Positions 8,166 through 16,910 of a DNA stretch of 64,000 bases are shown here, one piece after another. A program made the translations under genes and the position numbers. The notes under the pieces are model-generated. The model was not told where the DNA came from. It saw only the letters and a program-made list of their open reading frames with translations, and searched no databases. Origin of the DNA: Saccharicrinis sp963677345 (GTDB lineage: Bacteria; Bacteroidota; Bacteroidia; Bacteroidales; Marinilabiliaceae); NCBI GenBank assembly GCA_963677345.2, contig CAXXLC010000018.1:124001-188000 (forward strand). The letters are read 5' to 3'. How positions within the stretch are numbered: position 1 is the stretch's first letter; every line of letters begins with the position of its first letter.

Positions 8166-8194
8166 CAAAAATTTAAAAACAAAAATTTAGAAGA

Positions 8195-8800
8195 ATGGCT
8201 AGATACATTGGACCTAAAACGAAAATTGCCCGTAAATTTGGAGAGGCAATTTATGGTTCGGATAAAAATTTCGAAAGAAAAAATTATCCTCCAGGACAAC
8301 ACGGTAACAACCGTAGAAAGAAGACTTCAGAATATGGTCTTCAGTTGAAAGAAAAACAAAAAGCTAAGTACACTTACGGTGTATTAGAAAGACAATTTAG
8401 AAACTTATTTACAAGAGCGTCTCGTGCAAAAGGTATTACCGGTGAGGTATTATTAGGATTGTTAGAGTGTCGTTTGGATAACGTTGTTTACCGTTTAGGT
8501 ATAGCTCCTACCAGAGCTGCAGCACGTCAACTTGTATCTCATAAGCATATTACTGTTGATGGTAACGTAGTTAATATTCCATCTTATTCAGTAAAAGCTG
8601 ATCAAATTATTGGAGTTCGTGAAAAATCTAAATCTTTAGTAGCAATCACTGATTCTTTGGCAGCATCCTCAGTACATAACTTTTCTTGGTTAGAATGGGA
8701 TAGTGATTCTAAAACCGGTAAATTATTAAATGTACCAGCAAGAGAAGATATTCCTGAAAATATTAAAGAACAATTAATTGTTGAATTGTATTCTAAATAA
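8195..8800 (+). CDS. rpsD: 30S ribosomal protein S4
   Basis: A 201-residue protein starting MARYIGPKTKIARKFGEAIY with PPGQHGNNRRKKTSEYGLQL and the S4 RNA-binding domain ECRLDNVVYRLGIAPTRAAA followed by RQLVSHKHITVDGNVV. S4 is a primary assembly protein and in E. coli the translational repressor of the alpha operon. It lies between rpsK and rpoA as in other bacteria. Length is normal. Confidence 0.97.
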   Translation: MARYIGPKTKIARKFGEAIYGSDKNFERKNYPPGQHGNNRRKKTSEYGLQLKEKQKAKYTYGVLERQFRNLFTRASRAKGITGEVLLGLLECRLDNVVYRLGIAPTRAAARQLVSHKHITVDGNVVNIPSYSVKADQIIGVREKSKSLVAITDSLAASSVHNFSWLEWDSDSKTGKLLNVPAREDIPENIKEQLIVELYSK

Positions 8801-8809
8801 TTTATTCTT

Positions 8810-9802
8810 ATGGCAATATTAGCATTCCAAAAACCTGATAAAGTAATCATGCTTGAAGCGGACAATAAATTCGGTCGCTTCGAATTTCGTCCGTTAGAAC
8901 CAGGATATGGTATTACAGTTGGAAATGCCTTAAGAAGAATTTTGTTATCCTCATTAGAAGGTTTCGCAATTACATCTGTTAAGATTGAAGGAGTAGATCA
9001 TGAATTTTCTACTATTCCCGGAGTAATTAACGATACAACCGACATAATTCTTAATCTTAAGCAAATTAGATTTAAACAAATTGTAGAAGAAGTTGATAGT
9101 GAAAAAGTAACTATCAATGTGTCGGGTAAGGAAGAATTAAAAGCTGGTGAATTGAATAATTTCATGACCGGTTTTGAAGTTTTAAATCCTGAACAACGTA
9201 TTTGTTTAATGAACCCTGATGTAAACCTTAAAATGGAATTAACCATTAATAAAGGTAGGGGTTATGTTCCTTCTGAAGAAAATCATTCAGCAGAATCTGA
9301 GTTCGGTGTTATTGCGATTGACTCTATATATACTCCAATCAGAAATGTTAAATACGCAATTGAGAACTATCGTGTTGAACAAAAAACTGATTACGAGAAA
9401 TTAATTATTGAAATAGAAACAGACGGTTCTATCCATCCTAAAGATGCTTTAAAAGAAGCTGCTAAAATTCTTATCTATCACTTCATGTTATTCTCAGATG
9501 AGAGAATTACTCTTGATTCTGATGAGAAATTTGGTAACGAAGAGTTTGATGAAGAAGTACTTCATATGCGTCAACTATTGAAAACCAAGTTAGTTGATAT
9601 GGATCTTTCAGTTAGAGCATTGAATTGTTTAAAAGCTGCTGATGTGGAAACCCTTGGCGAGCTTGTTCAATTCAATCGTAATGATCTATTGAAGTTCCGT
9701 AACTTCGGAAAAAAATCATTAACAGAGCTTGATGATTTGTTACAAGTTATGAACTTGAATTTTGGTATGGATATTACTAAGTATAAATTAGACAAGGAAT
9801 AA
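8810..9802 (+). CDS. rpoA: DNA-directed RNA polymerase subunit alpha
   Basis: A 330-residue protein with the alpha N-terminal dimerisation domain (residues ~20-230, with RFEFRPLEPGYGITVGNALR and RILLSSLEG), a short linker, and the C-terminal domain (~255-320) containing LNCLKAADVETLGELVQF and RNFGKKSLTELDD, used for UP-element and activator contacts. It is 9 bases after rpsD and 5 before rplQ. Length is typical. Confidence 0.98.
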   Translation: MAILAFQKPDKVIMLEADNKFGRFEFRPLEPGYGITVGNALRRILLSSLEGFAITSVKIEGVDHEFSTIPGVINDTTDIILNLKQIRFKQIVEEVDSEKVTINVSGKEELKAGELNNFMTGFEVLNPEQRICLMNPDVNLKMELTINKGRGYVPSEENHSAESEFGVIAIDSIYTPIRNVKYAIENYRVEQKTDYEKLIIEIETDGSIHPKDALKEAAKILIYHFMLFSDERITLDSDEKFGNEEFDEEVLHMRQLLKTKLVDMDLSVRALNCLKAADVETLGELVQFNRNDLLKFRNFGKKSLTELDDLLQVMNLNFGMDITKYKLDKE

Positions 9803-9807
9803 TTGCG

Positions 9808-10326
9808 ATGAGACATAGAAAAAAGTTCAATCATTTAGGAAGAAAGAGCTCTCACCGTAAAGCTATGTTGGCGAATATGGCAGCTTCTTTAATTCTTCAC
9901 AAAAGAATTAAAACTACTGTTGCTAAAGCGAAAGCATTGCGTATGTACGTTGAGCCTCTTATTACAAAATCTAAAGATGATTCTACTGCACAAAGAAGAG
10001 TTGTTTTTGGATACCTAAATAATAAATATGCCGTATCTGAGCTATTTAGAGAAGTAGCCGGTAAAGTAGGAGAAAGACCAGGTGGTTATACTCGTATTTT
10101 AAAATTAGGTAATCGTTTAGGTGATAACGCAGAAATGTGTTATATCGAATTAGTTGATTACAATGAAAATATGTTGTCTGCCAGTAAACCTCAAGCTGAT
10201 AAGAAAACACGTCGTACACGTCGTAAAAAATCAGCTTCAACTGCAGATGTAGCTGCTCAGGCTACAACATCAACAAACGTAGAGGAATCAACTGAAAATT
10301 CATCTGAAAGTGAATCTAAAGAGTAG
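9808..10326 (+). CDS. rplQ: 50S ribosomal protein L17 with C-terminal extension
   Basis: A 172-residue protein whose first ~125 residues are L17: MRHRKKFNHLGRKSSHRKAM, LANMAASLILHKRIKTTVAK, and GGYTRILKLGNRLGDNAEMC. The remaining ~45 residues form a low-complexity tail, first basic (KKTRRTRRKKS) then Ser/Glu-rich (NVEESTENSSESESKE), longer than the ~127-residue E. coli protein. Such tails are usual in Bacteroidota. It is the last gene of the operon and is followed by a strong terminator. Confidence 0.96.
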   Translation: MRHRKKFNHLGRKSSHRKAMLANMAASLILHKRIKTTVAKAKALRMYVEPLITKSKDDSTAQRRVVFGYLNNKYAVSELFREVAGKVGERPGGYTRILKLGNRLGDNAEMCYIELVDYNENMLSASKPQADKKTRRTRRKKSASTADVAAQATTSTNVEESTENSSESESKE

Positions 10327-10363
10327 TTATATCAATAGTTGTTATATACTATCTTAAAATATT

Positions 10364-10400
10364 AAAGGATAATTGCCTCGTGCTGTTATCCTTTTTTTTT
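10364..10400 (+). terminator. intrinsic terminator of the ribosomal protein operon
   Basis: AAAGGATAA (10364-10372) pairs with TTATCCTTT (10386-10394) over a 13-base loop and continues into an unbroken T-run. It lies 38 bases after rplQ and before eno. Confidence 0.8.
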
Positions 10401-10436
10401 CAGAAATGTAAACTCAATTTTTAAATAAGTCAAATT

Positions 10437-11738
10437 ATGGGACTAATTTCAAATGTTCATGCTCGTGAGATTCTTGATTCTCGCGGAAACCCTACTGTAG
10501 AAGTAGAGGTAACTTTAGATTGTGGAGTAGTAGGTCGTGCATCTGTTCCTTCTGGGGCATCTACTGGTGAGCACGAAGCACTAGAGTTAAGAGATGGTGA
10601 TAAAGGTCGTTATCTTGGAAAAGGTGTTCAAAAAGCCGTTGCCAACGTAAACGATGTTATTGCACCTGAATTAGTAGGTTTTAGTGTTCTTGATCAAGTG
10701 GGTGTTGATACCAAAATGCTTGAAATGGATGGTACTAAAACTAAAAGTAAATTAGGAGCTAATGCTATCTTAGGTGTTTCTTTAGCTACTGCAAAAGCTG
10801 CTGCTGCTTACCTTGAGATGCCTTTATACAGATATATTGGTGGTACTAATGCATGTACTCTTCCAGTTCCAATGATGAATATTATTAATGGTGGTTCTCA
10901 CTCGGATGCTACTATTGCATTCCAGGAATTCATGATTCGTCCTATTGGAGCTCCTACTTTTAAAGAAGGTTTAAGAATGGGTGCTGAGGTATTCCATGCT
11001 TTAGCTAAAGTATTAAAAGGTAAAGGTCTTTCTACTGCTGTTGGTGATGAAGGTGGTTTCGCTCCAATGTTAGGTGGTACTGAAGAGGCTATTGACTGTA
11101 TTTTAACAGCGATTAAAAATGCCGGTTATAAGCCAGGTCGTGCAGAAGATGGTGGTGATGTTTCTATCGCGATGGACTGTGCTTCTTCTGAATTCTTTAA
11201 AGATGGTGTTTATGATTACAGCATTTTTGAGCCTAATGGTATCAAAAGAACTTCTGAAGAGCAAGCTGCTTATTTAGCTGAGCTTGTTGAAAAATATCCT
11301 ATCGATTCTATTGAAGATGGTATGGATGAAAATGATTGGGACGGATGGGTTACTCTTAATAACAAAATTGGCGACAAATGTCAATTAGTTGGAGATGACT
11401 TATTTGTAACTAACGTTGATTACTTGAAAAAAGGTATTGAATTAGGTGCTGCTAACTCTATCCTTATCAAAGTTAACCAAATCGGTTCATTAACTGAAAC
11501 TTTAAATGCAATTGAAATGGCTCACAGAGCTGGGTTTACTTCAGTAACATCTCACCGTTCTGGTGAAACTGAGGATGCTACAATTGCTGATATCGCAGTT
11601 GCAACTAACAGTGGTCAAATTAAAACAGGTTCTTTAAGTCGTACTGATCGTATGGCTAAATATAACCAGTTACTTCGTATTGAAGAAGAATTAGGCGAAA
11701 GTGCTATCTACGGTTATAAAAAAGTAAAAAAAGCTTAA
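10437..11738 (+). CDS. eno: enolase (phosphopyruvate hydratase)
   Basis: A 433-residue glycolytic enzyme that interconverts 2-phosphoglycerate and phosphoenolpyruvate. Conserved pieces are AREILDSRGNPTVEVEV, SGASTGEHEALELRDGD, the catalytic GDEGGFAP loop, the Mg2+ ligand region SIEDGMDENDWDGW, LVGDDLFVTN, the catalytic Lys in SILIKVNQIG and the signature SHRSGETEDATIAD. It sits alone between two terminators, so it is probably a single-gene unit. Codon use resembles a highly expressed gene. Confidence 0.98.
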   Translation: MGLISNVHAREILDSRGNPTVEVEVTLDCGVVGRASVPSGASTGEHEALELRDGDKGRYLGKGVQKAVANVNDVIAPELVGFSVLDQVGVDTKMLEMDGTKTKSKLGANAILGVSLATAKAAAAYLEMPLYRYIGGTNACTLPVPMMNIINGGSHSDATIAFQEFMIRPIGAPTFKEGLRMGAEVFHALAKVLKGKGLSTAVGDEGGFAPMLGGTEEAIDCILTAIKNAGYKPGRAEDGGDVSIAMDCASSEFFKDGVYDYSIFEPNGIKRTSEEQAAYLAELVEKYPIDSIEDGMDENDWDGWVTLNNKIGDKCQLVGDDLFVTNVDYLKKGIELGAANSILIKVNQIGSLTETLNAIEMAHRAGFTSVTSHRSGETEDATIADIAVATNSGQIKTGSLSRTDRMAKYNQLLRIEEELGESAIYGYKKVKKA

Positions 11739-11762
11739 TTACCTGGTAATTAAATTATATAT

Positions 11763-11796
11763 AAGAGGGTATCTTTATTTAGATATCCTCTTTTTT
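11763..11796 (+). terminator. intrinsic terminator after eno
   Basis: AAGAGGGTATCT and AGATATCCTCTT form a 12-bp stem (one G-T pair) over a 6-base loop, directly followed by a T-run. It lies 25 bases after the eno stop. Confidence 0.8.
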
Positions 11797-11884
11797 GTTT
11801 TATATGTGCTATCTGTTGATTAAACAAAAATGATGTTTTCCTGTTTTTTATTTGTTATATTTAGACGAATCAAATATTGAATCA

Positions 11885-13195
11885 ATGGACTACATAAAAG
11901 AAAAGTTGCAGCAAATAGCCATACCTAAAGCTGAAAACGTAAGGAAATTAGTTAAGGAATACGGGGATGTTAAAATTCAGGACGTTTCTATGTCGCAGGT
12001 TTTAACCGGAATGAAAGGGGTTGTTAGTTTAATGACTTGTACTTCTAAACTTGATCCTGAAGAAGGAATTCGTTTTAGAGGATATTCTATTCCTGAATTA
12101 AAAGATGTCTTGCCTAAAATTCATGAGGATGGAGAGCCGTTACCTGAGGGTATTTTTTACCTGATGTTAACAGGAGAATTACCTACTTCAGATGATGTTA
12201 GGTATATTAGTGAGCAATGGGCAAAAAGAGCTCAGGGTATTCCCCCTCATGTTTTTGATGTAATTGAAGCTTTACCTAAGGATGCCCATCCTATGATTCA
12301 GTTTAATACTGCTATTTTGGCTATGTCAACCGAATCGCAGTTTAGAAAGGCTTATCTGGTAGGTATGGACAAAAAGGATTATTGGGATCCTACTTATGAA
12401 GGAGTGATGGATTTGATTTCACGACTACCTATAATTGCAGCCTATATATATCGTAGAGTTTTTCATCAAGGTAAGCATATTCCTATTGATCCATCTTTAG
12501 ATTGGGCTGGTAATTTGGCTCATATGATGGGATATGACAGTGAGGAAGTAAAACGCTTGATGCGTTTGTATTTATTGATACACTCAGATCATGAGGGAGG
12601 AAACGTATCTGCGCATGCGACTCACCTTGTCGGTTCGGCATTATCAAACCCTTATTATAGTTTCTCAGCTGGTATGAATGGCTTGGCTGGTCCATTGCAT
12701 GGTATGGCCAATCAGGATGTAATGCATTGGTTAAATAAAATGAAACGCGAAATAGGTTGTGAAGATCCTTCAGAAGATCAAATCAGAGCCTATGCAAATG
12801 AAACCTTAAATAAAGGTCAGGTGATTCCAGGATATGGTCATGCAGTTTTACGTAAAACAGATCCTCGCTTCCAGGTACAACTTGATTTTGCCAATAAATA
12901 TATTCCTGAAGCTCCCTATATCTCTTTAGTAAGGAAAATCTATAACGTGGTTCCCGAAGTACTATCAGAAACAGGAAAAGTTAAAAATCCATGGCCTAAT
13001 GTAGATGCTGTTTCAGGTTCTTTATTGACAAGTTATGGTATTACTGAGTTTCCAATTTATACAGTGCTTTTTGGTGTTTCCCGATCTTTGGGAGTGCTTA
13101 CTCAGTTAATCTGGGACAGGCTTTATGGTTTGCCAATTGAACGTCCAAAATCTCAAAATCTTTCATGGTTTATGGAAAAGGCTAACCTAAAGTAA
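11885..13195 (+). CDS. gltA: citrate synthase
   Basis: A 436-residue citrate synthase (oxaloacetate plus acetyl-CoA to citrate). Key regions are SDHEGGNVSAHATHLVGSAL with the catalytic His, GMNGLAGPLHGMANQDVMHW, and PGYGHAVLRKTDPRFQVQ. The C-terminal region has NPWPNVDAVSGSL. The frame is open back to a TTG at 11852, but ATG 11885 (MDYIKEKLQQIAIPKAENV) is the likely start. It belongs to the longer eukaryote-like citrate synthase group seen in Bacteroidota, about 10 residues longer than E. coli GltA. It appears to be its own transcription unit after the eno terminator. Confidence 0.95.
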   Translation: MDYIKEKLQQIAIPKAENVRKLVKEYGDVKIQDVSMSQVLTGMKGVVSLMTCTSKLDPEEGIRFRGYSIPELKDVLPKIHEDGEPLPEGIFYLMLTGELPTSDDVRYISEQWAKRAQGIPPHVFDVIEALPKDAHPMIQFNTAILAMSTESQFRKAYLVGMDKKDYWDPTYEGVMDLISRLPIIAAYIYRRVFHQGKHIPIDPSLDWAGNLAHMMGYDSEEVKRLMRLYLLIHSDHEGGNVSAHATHLVGSALSNPYYSFSAGMNGLAGPLHGMANQDVMHWLNKMKREIGCEDPSEDQIRAYANETLNKGQVIPGYGHAVLRKTDPRFQVQLDFANKYIPEAPYISLVRKIYNVVPEVLSETGKVKNPWPNVDAVSGSLLTSYGITEFPIYTVLFGVSRSLGVLTQLIWDRLYGLPIERPKSQNLSWFMEKANLK

Positions 13196-13290
13196 ATCAT
13201 TGGAATAAATATTTGAATATTAAAGGTTATTCGTCTGCCGCCAGGTTTAATGTAAATAAGATAAAAATAAGGTTGTTTTTAATTTAAAGC

Positions 13291-13322
13291 TTGAATAATA
13301 TAGATTTGAATTATTACTTTTA
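13291..13322 (+). promoter_or_regulatory. possible Bacteroidota promoter for the propeller phosphatase gene
   Basis: TTG at 13291-13293 is 21 bases upstream of TACTTTTA (13315-13322), which matches the Bacteroidota -33 TTG / -7 TAnnTTTG pattern except for the last base. A perfect TAGATTTG also lies at 13301-13308. The start codon is only 10 bases downstream, so the leader would be very short. Confidence 0.35.
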
Positions 13323-13331
13323 GCAACTAAT

Positions 13332-16300
13332 ATGGGAGCTATTATTTCAACTTACTATAGAGCTAAAGTCAGTAATTATCTTTTGCTGGTAATTCTGCTC
13401 TCTATAGGTAATTTTAATATTGTTCAAGCCTCAGTTAATGAGTTAGAAACAGCCTTAACACCTCTGACAGTGCAGGATGGGTTATCGGGTAATTCTATTA
13501 CTGCCCTTTTTCAGGATAGTCAGGGGTTTCTTTGGGTTGGAACCATGGATGGTTTAAATCGTTATGATGGGTATTCTTTCGAGATATTTCGACATGAAAT
13601 AAATCAGGAAAATTCTATTTCAGGCAATTATATTCAATGTATAACAGAAGACTGTAATGGGGATCTTTGGATTGGAACTATTGGTAATGGTTTAAATAGA
13701 TGGGATAGGGATACCGAAAGTTTTACAGCCTACACTACTGATGGAATTAACGGGGGATTAATGCCTGAGGACAATGTTTTGGGTTTGACTTTCGATAAGG
13801 ATTCAACTCTTTGGGTTAAGACCGATAATTATCTTTTAAATTTGAATCCTAAGTCAAATACTATTTTAAAATATAGTTTGTATTGTAATGTATTCAAGTG
13901 TCATAACAATTACACTGTTCCATTATTTGTTCAATCGTCATCTTATTTATGGGTGGGTACCCATGATGGCATTTCGCAGTTTAATAAACATGATAAATTG
14001 TATGAAAGGATACAATTTGACACTTTCACAGAAAACTCATCCATATCTTTTGGAACAGTAACTTCTATTTTACCTTTATCAGAACAATCACTTTTAGTTG
14101 CAGGTAGTGAAGGGGTTTTTAATTGTACCTCAAATAGTTCAGGGCAGTACCAAGTTCAAAAGGTGAATATGACCGGTCTGAACCAAGCTATAGTTCAATG
14201 CGCAGTAAAGCATTCTTTGGGAAATGTTTGGTTAGGAACAACTAATGGTATTCGCTTATTGAATTTTGATTTGGATAAAAATTTATTGTACTATAATCCC
14301 AATGATGGTTTTAATCGATCCAACGGAGTGCTTTCAGGGAAATATATTACATCCATGATTGAAGATGAATCCGGATTGTTATGGGTTGGTACTAAATATA
14401 ATGGATTGTTGAAGGTTGATTTCAAACCCAAAAGATTTAAAGCATTAAGTAGTGTAACCGGAAGTTCTGATGAACTTAAAAATATTGATGTTAGGGCTAT
14501 TCATATTGATGATAGTGGTAAAATATGGTTAGGAACTTCAAATAAAGGAATCAAGATCCTTGATAAAAACTCAGAAAGTGTTTATAACTACCCGGTTAAT
14601 TATTCTCTTTATACCGTAAACAAGGATGCTGTTTTGAGTATGTGCCATGATTCTAAAAACAGGCTTTGGATTGGAACAGCAAATGGAGTTTATGTTTATT
14701 ATAAAGAAAGAGGAACTATATCTGCTTTTTCGTATACCAGTGATAAAGAAGTAGCTTCTCTTTTAAAACATAATGCCATTAATACTATACAAGAAGACTA
14801 TAGAGGTAATATTTGGTTTGGAACTCAATTTGGATTGTATAGATATGACGGGCATCAAGTGACAAGTTATTTCTCAGAAACGCCTAAGGATAAAAGTTTG
14901 TGTGGAGATGAGATAAATGCTTTATTCAATGATTCAGAAGGTATTTTGTGGATTGGAACCAACAAGGGGATAAATTATATTGATCGTAAACAAGAATCTT
15001 TTGTTGGGTTTAAAAATCTTAAAGGTATTAGTGATTCAGTGTCGTTATTCAATGGTAACGCTGTGCTTTCAATTACTGAGGATGATAATAGAGAAATATG
15101 GTTTGGAACCAATTGCGGTGTTATTGTTTATGATAAAGCAACAGCAAACCACAGGGCTTATTCGCATACTGATGGTATGGCCAACGATATGGTAAATAGT
15201 ATCGTTTTTGATAAAGAATCAGGGGTATGGATGGGAACAAACCTGGGAATATCGTTGATTGACCATGATGGTATGATCTTTAACTTTGATGTTAAAGATG
15301 GCTTACCGGCTTATGTGTTTAATAAAAATGCAGTGGCCAGAGATCAATCGGGCTTATGGTATTTTGGAGGCATTGGAGGTATAGCGCATTTAAATGCCGA
15401 TTCTCTTATAATTAATAAAATCAAATCTAATGTTGTTATCACTGCCATGGAATTGTACCATAAGGGTAAACTGATAAAAGAATTTAGAGGTGATGAAAAA
15501 GAAATCTTTTTAAAATACAGGAAAAGTTCAAATCTAAAGGTTCGGTTTGCTGTACTGGAATTTACAGAACCTTTGAGGAATAAATTCCAGGTGTATTTAG
15601 AAGGATTTGATGATGATTGGAGACCTGTTACTGTAGAAAATGAAGTTGATTTTTCAGATTTGCCTTCAGGCCAATATATATTACATATTAAAGGGGCAAA
15701 TAGCCAATATGAATGGACAGAAGATCCAATAAACATTGTAATAACAATTACGCCTCCCATCTGGATGTCTAATTATGCATATGCTTTTTACCTGATTGCA
15801 TTAATATTTCTTGTACAATCTATTATTAACTTTAGAATTCGCCATTATAAAAGTGCCTATAAATCTTTGGAAGAAAAGGCTTCTGACAAGAAAAAAATTG
15901 AGGCACAAAAAGAAATGCTTTCAAAGATTAATCAAAGCTTAACGGATAGTATTTATTATGCCAAACGAATTCAGGAATCTATACTGCCCGACGAAAGGAA
16001 AATTAATTTAGCACTACCTGATACGTTTATTTATTACAGACCCAAAGATTTGGTTAGTGGTGATTTTTATTGGTTCTATGATAATGGAGATAAATTATTT
16101 TTAGCAGCAGTAGACTGTACCGGACATGGGGTTCCCGGGGCGTTTATGTCTATTATTGCCTATGATATGCTTAAGGGTATCGTGACCACTTCTGATATGG
16201 ATTGTCCTGCAATGATTTTAGATCGTTTAAGTCAGGAAGTGATTACTACCTTTAAAAAGGATGTTGAAAATATTGATAGAGGAAAGCTATCTGTAAATGA

Positions 16301-16718
16301 TGGAATGGATATCGCATTATGTGTAATAGATAAGAAAAACAGGAAACTGACCTATGCTGGAGCCTTTAATCCATTATATCTTGTTCGAAATAATGAGATA
16401 TTTGTATATAGAGGTGATCGTTTTCCTATTGGCTATACTTCAAATGGCGAAAGGCATTATTCAAAACATGAGCTTAGTATTGAACCAAACGATACATTTT
16501 ATATTTTCTCAGATGGATATGTAGATCAGTTTGGAGGAACAGAAGGTAAGAAATTTAAATATCGCCGATTCAGGCATTTGTTATTGAATATACATAATTT
16601 ACCTGCTGATGATCAGAAAGCCATTTTACATCAAAAACTCGAAGAGTGGATGGGTCAACATGAGCAGGTAGATGATATTATCGTTATGGGTTTTAAACCA
16701 ATTGTTGAGTTGGTTTAA
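13332..16718 (+). CDS. two-component-regulator propeller sensor with SpoIIE-type PP2C phosphatase output
   Basis: A 1128-residue membrane sensor. Residues ~12-34 form a signal peptide. Residues ~40-690 carry about twelve regulator-propeller repeats, each with a W-[IVLF]-G-T...G-[LIV] core (for example LWVGTMDGLNRYD, IWLGTSNKGIKILD, IWFGTQFGLYRYD), making two seven-bladed periplasmic propellers. A Y_Y_Y domain (~700-800, VYLEGFDDDWRPV) precedes a transmembrane helix at ~812-833, a coiled coil (~835-880) and a SpoIIE/PP2C domain (~885-1125; AVDCTGHGVPGAFMSI, FSDGYVDQFGG). Sensors with these propellers usually end in a histidine kinase and AraC regulator as hybrid two-component systems. Here the output is a Ser/Thr phosphatase, so an anti-sigma-antagonist partner (STAS protein) is expected; the specific signal is unknown. 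Confidence 0.92.
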   Translation: MGAIISTYYRAKVSNYLLLVILLSIGNFNIVQASVNELETALTPLTVQDGLSGNSITALFQDSQGFLWVGTMDGLNRYDGYSFEIFRHEINQENSISGNYIQCITEDCNGDLWIGTIGNGLNRWDRDTESFTAYTTDGINGGLMPEDNVLGLTFDKDSTLWVKTDNYLLNLNPKSNTILKYSLYCNVFKCHNNYTVPLFVQSSSYLWVGTHDGISQFNKHDKLYERIQFDTFTENSSISFGTVTSILPLSEQSLLVAGSEGVFNCTSNSSGQYQVQKVNMTGLNQAIVQCAVKHSLGNVWLGTTNGIRLLNFDLDKNLLYYNPNDGFNRSNGVLSGKYITSMIEDESGLLWVGTKYNGLLKVDFKPKRFKALSSVTGSSDELKNIDVRAIHIDDSGKIWLGTSNKGIKILDKNSESVYNYPVNYSLYTVNKDAVLSMCHDSKNRLWIGTANGVYVYYKERGTISAFSYTSDKEVASLLKHNAINTIQEDYRGNIWFGTQFGLYRYDGHQVTSYFSETPKDKSLCGDEINALFNDSEGILWIGTNKGINYIDRKQESFVGFKNLKGISDSVSLFNGNAVLSITEDDNREIWFGTNCGVIVYDKATANHRAYSHTDGMANDMVNSIVFDKESGVWMGTNLGISLIDHDGMIFNFDVKDGLPAYVFNKNAVARDQSGLWYFGGIGGIAHLNADSLIINKIKSNVVITAMELYHKGKLIKEFRGDEKEIFLKYRKSSNLKVRFAVLEFTEPLRNKFQVYLEGFDDDWRPVTVENEVDFSDLPSGQYILHIKGANSQYEWTEDPINIVITITPPIWMSNYAYAFYLIALIFLVQSIINFRIRHYKSAYKSLEEKASDKKKIEAQKEMLSKINQSLTDSIYYAKRIQESILPDERKINLALPDTFIYYRPKDLVSGDFYWFYDNGDKLFLAAVDCTGHGVPGAFMSIIAYDMLKGIVTTSDMDCPAMILDRLSQEVITTFKKDVENIDRGKLSVNDGMDIALCVIDKKNRKLTYAGAFNPLYLVRNNEIFVYRGDRFPIGYTSNGERHYSKHELSIEPNDTFYIFSDGYVDQFGGTEGKKFKYRRFRHLLLNIHNLPADDQKAILHQKLEEWMGQHEQVDDIIVMGFKPIVELV

Positions 16719-16910
16719 CCCAGATATTGTATTATCCTGAACTTGATCAGGGGTTTTACTGCAAGATACAATCCTATAGTTGCTCTTAAATGTAATTATC
16801 CTTACGGCCTACGAATTCGCAACAGCCAAAAAAATATAGTGGTGCAGTGATTATAAGCTGTATAGTGCCTTTTTTTTGATATAGCTTTAATTAAACCAAA
16901 CTATTTATTA

